A DNA stretch of 64,000 nucleotides from Sabellastarte sp. h YS-2021. Its lineage: Eukaryota > Annelida > Polychaeta > Sabellida > Sabellidae. The notes under the pieces are model-generated. The model was not told where the DNA came from and made no database searches. It was given only the letters and a program-made list of their open reading frames with translations. This document shows positions 11,901 to 23,900 of this stretch, in pieces (within the stretch, counting starts at the first letter, position 1; every line of letters begins with the position of its first letter). The position numbers were made by a program, and so were the translations under genes. The stretch is taken from assembly GCA_964017235.1 (NCBI GenBank), contig OZ024936.1:51821028-51885027 (forward strand), in the 5' to 3' direction.

Positions 11901-14900
11901 TGGCGAATTTTACATTTCTTACTCTATATGAAACCAGCAGTTAAAAATTTACTTGAATGTTGTACTAACCTGAGGCAAGTGCAGAATTTCTAAGCCAATC
12001 AGTAGGCTTTAGACTCTAGTGATAAATATGCATATTTACAAATACCTGGCAAATGTCTGGACTATAGTACAGGGTTTTTGAGCAAACCATTTACTGTCTT
12101 TACTGTCCAGTAGTCAATGCCCAATGGAAAATGAATTGTTATAGCTCTATTGTACCTGAGGTAATAAATCTTTGTCATGGTCAGGTTGCTTTGCCTGTTT
12201 TGTTTCTCTTCCCGCCCAGTTTCTAGCTCCAGTGTCCTTACTTTATTCATAACCATACATCTGTACAAAAACAATAATGGACACAGAAACAAATATAAAA
12301 GAAAGAAAATTTTAAAATTTAGTAATAAAACAAAAGTAAATGATTAGCCTTGCTTACAGCTCAAATTTGCACGATATCTTTTCAAACATGCACACAAATA
12401 TTTGGTATTCATAAAGCACCCATACATGTTAAGAGAAAGAACTGCATCAGACAGAGAGTCTTTCTCTTAGCTGTATAGTCAGTACGTGTATGAGTACGTT
12501 ATAGAAACTAAAACTCCATTATCTGAACAGAAAACTTTCCCTTACTGCAAAGAAACTTGAGCCTTCAGCAAGGCTAGTAAATGGTGTTTTTATATCTAGT
12601 GTTCTACTCCTTTTCATTCTTAATTACTTTAAATTACTTTCTCTGATATTAAACAAATCTGGTATATTACCAGATAATAAACCAATGGCAGAGACATTTA
12701 AAGTTTTTGCACACGATCTATCCACAGATTTCAATAAGATTTGACAATAGAGTAAGAAATCTAAAATTCGCCACATATCTGAAATTCGCCACATGTGAAA
12801 ATACTAATAAAATAAATAAATTCTGGTGAGAGTTGTTGACTGTATAGTAAATTAAGACTTTTTGAACTGAAAAATACTAATTTTTAGACCAAAACATCAT
12901 TTTCTTCATAAAATTAACTAAGATTTTAGAGGTGGCGAATTTTAGATTCCTGGCGAATTTTAGATTTCTTACTCTACAATTCAATCCAAGACAAAATGAC
13001 TTTTAATTGTTTTGAAGAATTACGAATGTTATCAAATTATAATACAGAAGGTTTAACAGGACTGTAAGTTCCTCTCTACAAATTTGGAAAAACAGAATCA
13101 GATAAAACCCATGGACACATTACAGACATTGACGTTTAGCTTGAAAGATTTTTCAGGTAATTGGAAAATATTATCAGTTGTTTAAATCACACACCGTATT
13201 TTGTCAAAGGTTTGCTACTGCTTTGCATGACAGCTTGCTGTTACTCAGGTATCTGTACATCAAAGCTATACCGGTATGTGTAACTTTAACTCTTCTACTT
13301 TTAATTGTAGACATTACTTATATTCCTAGCTTGTACTAGAGATTAAAATGATAGTAGCATTCATTTTTTGTACAGCTGAATAAACATACAATTGTGAAGA
13401 GATTTTTTCAGCGTGAGTCTGAATACTGAAAAAAACTTCTGCTTACAATTATACATCAATATATATGACAATTATATATATTTATGTTTCTGAACAGCTA
13501 AAAAAACACAAAGTTGTGAAGATACAGCATCAGTCTCACTACTGATATACTGGGAATTATAAATAAATTCTTATATTGTAATTTTATACTTATAACAAAT
13601 AAGTATTATGTATAAGCTATCGGCAAAAGGAATGTTGGTTCTCAGTTAAAATATCAATATCGATATCAAACAATAATTTGATTTCCATATGGATAAATAG
13701 TTAAATATGGTTTGATACCAACGGCATCAACTTTATAACCCAAAAATGCTTAACTTGTACTTTCTGGTATGTTGGTATTTTATCCAACACTTAAAAATTT
13801 TTCATTATATTCATCAAAGCATTGCAGTAAGTAAGAACTTGAAACATCTCAAACTCCTACAGGTTTTAAATTAAGCATTTTAGTGTTCAATGGGTTACAA
13901 TTGCAGAACTTCATGGAGAAAATTGCTCACTAATTTCTTGTAAATATTTTGAAACTTTTAACATCAATATTTAAACTTAGTACTATTCTGAAATAATAAT
14001 ATATGTTACCAATACCAGGTAATAGTCAGACAGTTGTCACTTATTAAGGGTGTTGCACACGGGAAACGACCCAACACAATCCGACATATTAACCACAGTT
14101 TGCTTGGAGGTCCACAGGCATGTCAAAACACACTGGATCAGATCCGATCCGATCCATTTGTTGTAATACAACAGTTTTTTTCACTTTGCTTGTACATCTT
14201 GTGATTTGCATAGCCTTTACCTGAGCTTAAAGGTTCACAATATGTTTTTGTCTGATCGTATCGTGTCGGGTCGTTTCCTGTGTGCAACACCCTTTACTGT
14301 GAACATTCTCTCTATGTGATTTATATTTTTCTATAGTTTTTCTTCAACTGAAGAGTCTTAATACTTCAGGTATACTTGAAAAAAACATTAATGATGTATA
14401 TAGAGATGTGAGTAATGTACTCATCTTCCAACTTTGAGGTCATGGGGTTTATATTTGTAGAATCACCAAAAAATTTGCTTTTAATTTTTCAGATACATGG
14501 ACTATGAAGTAGATAGGCAGTTTGTTTGGCATTCGGACCGGATGGGAGGTAAAGTGTTGACTTGTGATATCTTTGTTTACATATAGACTTCAATTAAAAA
14601 TAGATCAATTTATAAATTTGAAAGCTTCATAAGTTTTAGTTTACAAACTATTGCTTTTATTTTGCTAATAAATTGTCATATTTTTACACTTTTTCTTTAA
14701 TGCATTTTCTCTTTCTTTTGTGTTATTTCTTTTTGGTGTGAATAAAGCTGGGTCATCTTTTTCATGGAGCAGATAAATAGAACATATGAGTGTATGATTT
14801 GGTGATTTTTAAGTAGAGTAAGAAATCTAAAATTCGCCATTTATCTGAAATTCGCCACATGTTGAAATACTAATAAAATAAATAAATTGAGGTGAGCTTT

Positions 14901-17900
14901 ATTGAGGTGAACTTTGTTGAATGTATAGTAAATTAAGGCTTCTTGAACTGAAAAATACCAAGTTTAAGACAAAACATCATTTTCTTCATAAAATTAACTA
15001 AGGTTTTTAGAGGTGGCGAATTTTAGATTCCTGGCGAATTTTAGATTTCTTACTATATGTTCTATATTATAATTTTACTGAAAGTGGAAAAGGATTATTC
15101 ACACATCAACACAATTTACTTGTGGTTAAGATTAATACTTTCAAATCAAAAGCTTTACATACAGCCAGAGTATTATAGAAATAGTTTTTTGCCATATCTG
15201 TTCAGACATACTTTTAATAAACATACTGCATTTTTCAAGAGAAGGTTGGATGTAGTTCAAATTCTGACACTATGCCTCAAGACATCTAAAATGAAACTTT
15301 CCATTAGTTTAACTTATGAAAAGGATTTTAATCAATGCATAAAAAACTATATGTATCTTGTATAATATTTTATTGTCAAGACATTGAAAGATGTATTCTT
15401 GTTATTAAATCAAATATTAAGTTGAAGCCGTGTACAAAAGAAAGGGATTCATTTTTAAGGCTAATGCAACTTAATTTATTTTATATACTTTTTACATGTG
15501 TTGCAATAAGTCAAAATAAAAGGTACGTGACCTTGTGTGTAAATTACACAAATGACCATAAGTTACTGAAAATGGACACTAAAGGAACACATACAATAAA
15601 AAAGTCATTTAGCACATGATAAACTGAATATGATATGATTAAGTCCCAGTTTTTGTGCCAACTAAGTAGTCCGTTAAAATGGTTGACTTGGCCAATGTTG
15701 TGACTCTTGGGAGGTCAGGTTTATATTATTGCATGTCAGTCTGGATGCAAATCTGCTCAAAATTGGGTTTTTAAAAACCATCATATCAGTATCTGTTATC
15801 TTGTATTATCTTAATTTTTCATTTTATAAACTCATACAAGTGTGGAAACAAAGATAAACGGACATGAAGATAAGCAATCTTCAGAGATTTGCATATCTTG
15901 GTAACTTAAACAAAAAAATTATATAAAATAATTAACATATGACATGATAAGCTTTATTTAAATGCATTTTGTTATATAATTTGTGTAATTTATCATTTAT
16001 ACCACTTATATTTGAAAAATTCTGAAGACCGTTTATCTTTGTGTCCACCCATGTACCATTTCATTCATAATTGTAATTCCTGTGTATTTTCTATCAAATT
16101 GCCCCTTATAAATATTTTGTGTAACTTTGGATCTATTCAATCATAATCTTACAGATTCTATCTTGGTTGGATAAGAAAGGTTGAACTGTATTGCCCACAT
16201 GTTGACACAAGCTCGGTTCATACAGAGGTGAACAACAGAGTGACCTCTACTGTGTAGTCAGAGGTGTTGTGCTAGCCACAAACTAGCCTTGCAGAAGGCT
16301 CAAATTTGCATGATATCTTTTCAAACATGCACACAGATATTTGGTATTTATAAAGCACTCATACATGTTAACAGATAGAACTGCATCAGACTTAGCTGTT
16401 TCTTGCTTTAAAAGTCAGTACATGTATGAGTACATTATAGAAACTGAAACTCCATTGTCTGAACTGAAAGCTTTCCCTATGGAATCAACTGGATCATTCC
16501 TTGAAATCTTCTACCACATTGTCATCTTTCAAATATAAATTGCAAAAACAGCAGGGCCAAGGCAAAGAAAAAGTATACAAATTCCGAAAAGAACTTTTTA
16601 ACACTGGCGATCGATTTTGGAATACAATCCATGCTCGGATGCGAATGAAGTGTAGCCCACTAAATGAACACCTTTCAAAGTATTTGCATTTATCTAATGA
16701 CTGTAATTGTGAATGTGGCATGGATATCGAAAATAGTATTCATTTTCTTTTTCACTGTGTTCTCCATGATGAACCTAGACAAATTATGATGAATAAACTT
16801 TCAGATCTTCCTCCTTTGTCAACTGAAAAGTTATTGTTTGGGGATATTGATCTTAATTTTGAACAAAACAAAACTATATTTAATGCAGTCCAGACATTTT
16901 TCAAAGAAACTAAGCGTTTTATGTAGCCTCTGACAGTTGAAGGGTCCACACACCTATCATCATTTTCATTCATTCTCTTTTCTTATCTATTCTATTACTT
17001 CTTTTTTGTATATTTCTTATTCACTTATTTAACTATTTATTTATTTACTTTGTATTGTATGTTTGTATATTTTTATTTTCTCTCTTTTTCTTTTGTAAAT
17101 ATCTCTTCCTGCGAGAAGGCTTAATATAATCTGTTTTGGGATTTTGCCTAATTGCTTTAATGGTGGCAGAGTGGTAACACTCTCGCCTCCCACCTCTGAG
17201 ACCGGGGTTCGATCCCTGTCATGGCCTTAAGTGGGAAAGCTGGTAGTTGCTTGCCGTTGGTCGACAGTTTACAGTACACAACCCTAGCGAACTGTATGTA
17301 CTGGTTTCCTCTGCCCTTCCAACTACCCGTCGTGATATGACCTGTACAGTGTTGAAAGCGACGTAAAACCCCAAATAAACAAACAAACAAAAAGCCTAAT
17401 TGCTTTAACAAAATATTGTTTATGAGCTTTCCCAAACTGCAAAGAAACTTGAGCCTTCAGCAAGGCTAGCCACAAACTTAAATATTGAAAATTGTGGGAC
17501 ATGCAGACATAACCAAAGAGCATAAAGTACAGACAGTTGACACTGGTTGAACATGGTAAAATATCAACTGATTAGCCAATAAGAATAGTGTGCCCCTCTG
17601 GGCTCATTGTAGCTGACATTTTCTTGGAAAGATCTTTCAACCTTTTCCAGATGTTGTGTGGTCACATAATAGAACTTGTACTGTATCACATGTTATCAAG
17701 ATCCTGATTTAAACCCATGACCACAGAGATGTGATAGCCAAGTAATCGGTTACAAAACTTGTAGCTTTGTGTAATGCTCAAATTTGTACCCTATCTTTTT
17801 CAAATGGTCATGCTATTCATATCTCAATTTCATATATAATGAAAATAAGATGTCCATTTCTATAAAAAGTCACAAAAGCCAAATGCAGCTTTTTGAAAAA

Positions 17901-20900
17901 AAAAATAGAAAACATTCTAAACAGATATAACCGCACCTCACCACACATGTGTAAAGGCAGTGAAATATATATGTACTTCTCTTATGACTTCTGCACGGTA
18001 ATAATTTTAATGACCATCTCTTTGTCTGTTTGTCCATTTGTCTGTTTGTTTGTTAGCAGGATTATATAATATTGCTGGTTGGAACTCTATGAAAAAAATC
18101 AGAAAATGTCTTCGTTGCTGTCTTGTGTAGAGTAAGAAATCTAAAATTCGCCAGGAATCTAAAATTCGCCACCTCTAAAACCTTAGTTAATTTTATGAAG
18201 AAAATGATGTTTTTGTCTAAAAATTGTTATTTTTCAGTTCAAAAAGCCATAATTTACTATACATTCAACAAATCTCACCACAATTCATTTATTTTATTAG
18301 TATTTTCACATGTGGTGAATTTCAGATATGTGGCGAATTTTAGATTTCTTACTCTATATTTAATTAATCCATAACGCATATATTTACAAATTACAATGCT
18401 CGTAAGACAAGTGATGAGAGACACAGTTGTTATAGAACTAATTGCATGCATAAATGCATTGCCACATAAAGGCAAAAGAAACTATGCTAAAGATATCTTA
18501 CAAGATGAGATATACTTAAACTAGGGCATTAAAAATGGACAGAGATCTAACCCTTCACAAGAGCTGTAGGTTTATAAGTGTATTTTATCTGAAATCATTT
18601 TAAAAAATTGTGGACCTCTATTATCTGACCTAGTGTTATGCAGACATTGAACTTTATATGCTAAAAGTTGTAACGCTTCTTTTTTCTCCTGTGCACAACT
18701 GAACTGTATGACTGACTATGTTCAAATGACTTAATGAATGTCATATGTTGATCAGCAACAGCACAAATATTCAGTTTTATGTAAGCACAGTTCTGCTCTT
18801 AAAAATATATTTTTAATACCTTTTCTGTTGTATGAACCTTCTATTATCCACATAAAATGTGACTGGCTTTACATTTTCAAGTGATGAAGTTTTGTACTGT
18901 CTGGAAAAACTAAGAACAGACAAAGTAAATGAAATTTAAAAAAATTACTGTTTTCATTGGTCTTTTAAAGATACAAAAATAATTTGAGGCTGACCTCAGC
19001 TGATGGCGTCTTTAGGAGAATGACAAAAAATAGATCAAAGAAAACCCCCCAGACTACTGAACTATTTGTTTACGCAGTTTGTCTCAGTTTATGACAGTTT
19101 AGAATGTCAAAATGTGCTGAAAAACTACTGTGCCAAACAGCAGTCTTTCGCACAGCTCACATTATTTAAAGATAGTACACTTTATATTAAACTCAGCAGT
19201 TTAATTTTCTCTAACTGCAAAGAAACTTGAGCCTTCAGCAAGGCTATTATCTCTGTATACGTCTTCCTACAAAACTGGGCTTAGTAGGCCTGACAGGTTA
19301 TTTCTATGGGTTCTACTTTTCTCCATCCATACACTGATCGAAGAAACATTTCAACCATAGTTTTGCATATAATGCATCTCCCACATGGAATAATTTGCCT
19401 GATGACATCAGATCTGCTACAACTTCTCTTACACCTTCAGATCAAAATGAAAATCCTGCCTATTCTTCAAAGTTTATAGATCTACCTTGGTTTTTCTTTT
19501 TGCCTGGTGCCTCCATGATTTCTGACCCCTTTGTCGTCTGATATCTAATAGGCTTCAAATCATGGATATGTAGACCTCAAGTCTTTTGTCTTAGGTATTA
19601 TATGAGGACTGAATGACTTTTTGACCAGAATGTGTGGCTGCCAAAATTTGTGTTTCATCCCTCAGTGGGCGAGTTTGGATCGAACTCTGAGGTGTCTTCG
19701 GACCATGGATTTTCATCCAAACGTTGAGGATAAGCGCTACTGGGACACTCGATTTATCCATGCCAAGTATTAATCCTCCCTTCTAGCGGGATCACAAAGA
19801 TATCTAAGATTGCGGCATAATAAAATAAAACAATGGAAAATCTTTAAAAGTCTATCAGTTATACCGAATTGTAACTATTTCAAGATTTTAATGTGAAAGA
19901 TCTATTTTTATGTCAGAATCGAACGATTGCACATATTTATGTTACTGTTTCAACATTATAGCCACATATTTTGATATTTTATGACATCACAATCTATGCA
20001 AATGAATGTAAATATCTCAGAAAGTGTTCCTAGATGTTTGGATTGTGGTTATACTGCGCTTGCGTGAAATATTTGCTCCTAGGACACCTTGGAGCTCGAT
20101 CCAAACTTGCCAAGTAATTTCCCCACCCATCATGATGGGTTCATAATGATTCCATGTATGTCAGATTTGGTGGAATAAGAAATACAAAGGCTTGGAGCAA
20201 GTCTAATGGATATTATGTGTGCCTTAGAATCTGAAGATCCCAGAGAGTAAACACCATAAAAGTTGAAACACAATTAAATATTATTCTGTGTTACACTTTG
20301 TACACATGAAATTTGTCCAGAGACATGACCCCTAAAGGGTCAAAAGGACGATGGAAGATGATCTATATAATTTGATAATATAGTTTGGAAATAGTATGAT
20401 ATGCCTTGTCTATAGGCACCATAAGTAATACAAATTGAGCTGTACAAACTGATGTCTATTTTTAATAATTCTCCAACTCTAATCACATCACTAGTTATAC
20501 TCAGCATATTGCTCAACACACCAGTTAAAAGTACAAGCAGTACAAGTTCAGTGTTAGAAGTACATACTTAACAGGGAAGAGCTGTAGTTTCTGCAGAAAT
20601 CGTCTTGTGTCTTAAGTTCTTAATCATTCAGAATTTGTTCCATTTTTACTCTCTCTGCCTATTTTTAGGCGGGTTGCGTGTAACCAACCCGCCTATTAGA
20701 TTGATGTGTCCGACGTCCGTCTGTCCGTCTGTCTGTCTGTCCGTCTGTCCGTCCACATTTTTCGTTTCCGGACTCTAACTTTAAAACGGTTTGACCAATC
20801 AAATTCAAACTTCACAGGGAGATAGATCACCATCATAGCTAGGTTCCTTTCGAAATTGGTGAAATTCCGTGTGTTCGTTTGTCCGTTTTTCGTCCGTTTG

Positions 20901-23900
20901 TCTGTCCATCCATCTGTTTGTCCACATTTTCGTTTCCGGACTCTAACTTTAAAACGGTTTGACCAATCAAATTCAAACTTCACAGGGCGATAGATCTCCA
21001 TCATAGCTAGGTTCCTTTCGAAATTGGTGAAATTCCGTGTTTTCGTTTGTCCGTTTTTCGTCCGTTTGTCTGTCCATCCATCTGTTTGTCCACATTTTCG
21101 TTTCCGGACTCTAACTTTAAAACGGTTTGACCAATCAAATTCAAACTTCACAGGGAGATAGATCACCATCATAGCTAGGTTCCTTTCGAAATTGGTGAAA
21201 TTCCGTGTGTTCGTTTGTCCGTTTTTCGTCCGTTTGTCTGTCCATCCATCTGTTTGTCCACATTTTCGTTTCCGGACTCTAACTTTAAAACGGTTTGACC
21301 AATCAAATTCAAACTTCACAGGGAGATAGATCACCATCATAGCTAGGTTCCTTTCGAAATTGGTGAAATTCCGTCTGTTTGTTTGTCCGTTTTTCCGTAT
21401 GTTTCTTCGTTTTTGTCCGTTTTTCTGTCCATCCATCTGTCCGTCCACATTTTTGTTTCCGGACTCTAACTCGAAAACAGTTACTCCAATCTAATTCAAA
21501 CTTCACAGGGACATACATCACCATCATAGCTAGGTTCCTTTGGAAATTGGTGTAAATCCGTCCGTTCATTTGTCTTGTTTTTCTGTCCATTTGTTCGTTT
21601 TTAGGCGGGTTGCGTGTAACCAACCCGCCTATTAGATTGATGTGTCCGACGTCCGTCTGTCCGTCCACATTTTCCATTTCCGGACTCTAACTTGAAAACG
21701 GTTTGACCAATCAAATTCAAACTTGACAGGGACATAGATCAACATGATAGCTAGGTTCCTTTCGATATTGGTGAAATTCTGTCTGTTCGTTTGTCCGTTT
21801 TTCGTCCGTATGTCTGTCCATCCGTCTGTTTGTCCACATTTTCGTTTCCGGACTCTAACTTGAAAACGGTTTGACCAATCGAATTCAAACTTGATAGGGA
21901 GATAGATCTCCATCATAGGTAGGTTCCTTTCGATATTGGTGAAATTCCGTCCGTTCATTTGTCTGTTTTTCGTCCGTTTGTCCATCCATCTCTTTGTCTA
22001 CATTTTCATTTCCGGACTCTAACTCGAAAATGGTTTGACCAATCGGATTCAAACTTGATAGGGAGATAGATCTCCATCATAGCTAGGTTCCTTTCGAAAT
22101 TGGTGAAATTGCGTCTGTTCGTTTGTCTGTTTTTCGTCCATTTGTCTGTCCATCTGTCTGTCCGTCCACATTTATCCTGTACATATGGTAAATAATACTA
22201 TGACTTACATTTATTTTAATAAATTATCTTTTGTGATTAGGTGCCATGCAATATTATGGTACATTTTGTAAGTATATGCTATAGCCAAATTTCCCAAGTT
22301 CTCACTAAAATAATTTCACCAAATTTTTTGTTATTACCGTTTCATAGTTTTTACTCTTTACTTTATTATTTTATAGCATATACTTACATTGTTTTGCAGA
22401 CCCTTATAAAGATAAGAAAAGGCACCTAATCATATACACTTTTAGCCAAATGAGTTTATTAGTAAATAATTATAGTTACTAACCAACTAGTATTGAATTC
22501 CAAATAATATACCATTTCGGTAACACTTTTTGAGGTTCTGCAATGCATGTCAGCAGCACCTCCTCGTGGTTGTACCGGTAACATGAACAGTGATACATTT
22601 TTCCATTTGCACTAGGTATTGTACAGTTCTTACATTGGCAAAAATGTTTGTTTCTGCATGTATAGTAGTGGTAACTAGTACATAATTTGTAGTGGTTTGG
22701 CTATCACTTTTCATGGCAAAGCTGCTAATCACTGATTAATATCAGTTGCTAACCTTGTTTCCTGCGTGCGCAACCCGCCTTTTGGGGCACCTCTGACCCT
22801 CTTGTTAGTTTCTTTTTTATTAAATCATTTTTTGCAGAGTGAGCATTACCAAATAAGTACATAATAATCTCGAATTTATCCATAGCTCAGTGTGCAACAT
22901 TGGGATTCAGATGTGAATATAATATATTATGGACTCAGAGTGTTACTCACTCTAATACACCTGATATCTGTCTTATATTTGCAGGAACAGGATTACCACC
23001 AGATATGGAGCTTTTTGGTTATCCAGCGTATGGGGATTTTGGTACAAACAAAACAGAGAAAGGCAGTATGGGAACCAATACAAGCCTGGTCACTAAATCT
23101 AGTCACCAGAACCCCAATTTCTGCAACTGGAAAGCATGCTGTGAAAAGACCTGCCATGTGTTATTTGGGCTCTTCTATTTCTTAACTCAGTTAATTCTCG
23201 TAGTTATCTTTGCCCTCAGTGCTTGTCATCCTGCTTTTATTGTCGCAGATACACTGAAATACAGAACAAATGCAGACATGTACACAGTAAATCTTGAAGG
23301 ACACCGGCCATTGGCTATGTTTCTGAAATGCCGAGGCCAGGGAAATGAGACCTTAATATACGAGAACGGCTTAGGCTCAGAAGCCTACATGGCTTGGCAT
23401 TTTATACCGAGGTACCTGGAAGAGAAGTATGTTGTATGTGTGACTGATAGACGAGGCTACGGTTGGAGTGAGACATTCGAACATGATCTGGTGTCATTAC
23501 TTGCAGATGAAGATGACCAACAGTGGTCCAAAACAAACTCCGAATTCTTTGTGAAATTGGTGGAAACTGCAGAAATTCAAACACCATTTTACTATATGGG
23601 ACATAGCTATGGAGGACATCATATAGTGCAGGTAGCCTTGAGTCATCCTGAGATGGTCAAAGGTCTCTTCTTTTTGGATTCCGCGGGTTTTGGAATCACA
23701 GAGGTGTTTGAGACATATGGAGAATTAGCCAGTAACTTTGAAGCTCTGGGATTAATGTATATATTGACAGAAAGCAACTGGATAGACATGGGAAGAGTCC
23801 TTGATGGTGTTGTTGAATATTCGGTGATCCCATCAGATATCCAAAAACAGGTATGGATTTTAAGTCAGTCCAGAAACAATGTAGTAACTGTTCTGTTTAT

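Larger units (their letters stand above)
16284..17468. mobile_element. TAGCCTTGC MITE interrupted by a LINE and a SINE
   Basis: The two halves (16284-16477 and about 17434-17468) match the intact 232-bp copy at 12345. The flanks GCCACAAAC (16275-16283 and 17469-17477) are a perfect 9-bp target duplication, confirming this was one insertion before being split. Confidence 0.82.

Noticed and set aside
15057..15619. Two overlapping frames of 102 and 94 codons
   Set aside because: Lysine/isoleucine-rich translation of AT-rich intron sequence; no homology-like pattern and no splice fit to the surrounding gene.
17161..17230. tRNA gene
   Set aside because: Box A and B are those of a SINE head. It continues into the SINE body, has target duplications, and no complete cloverleaf is needed to explain it.
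20696..21985. Long minus-strand open frames encoding a 56-residue repeat rich in QTDGWTDKRT
   Set aside because: They arise because the satellite unit is 168 bp, a multiple of three, with no stop in one frame. No gene context or codon signature is seen.
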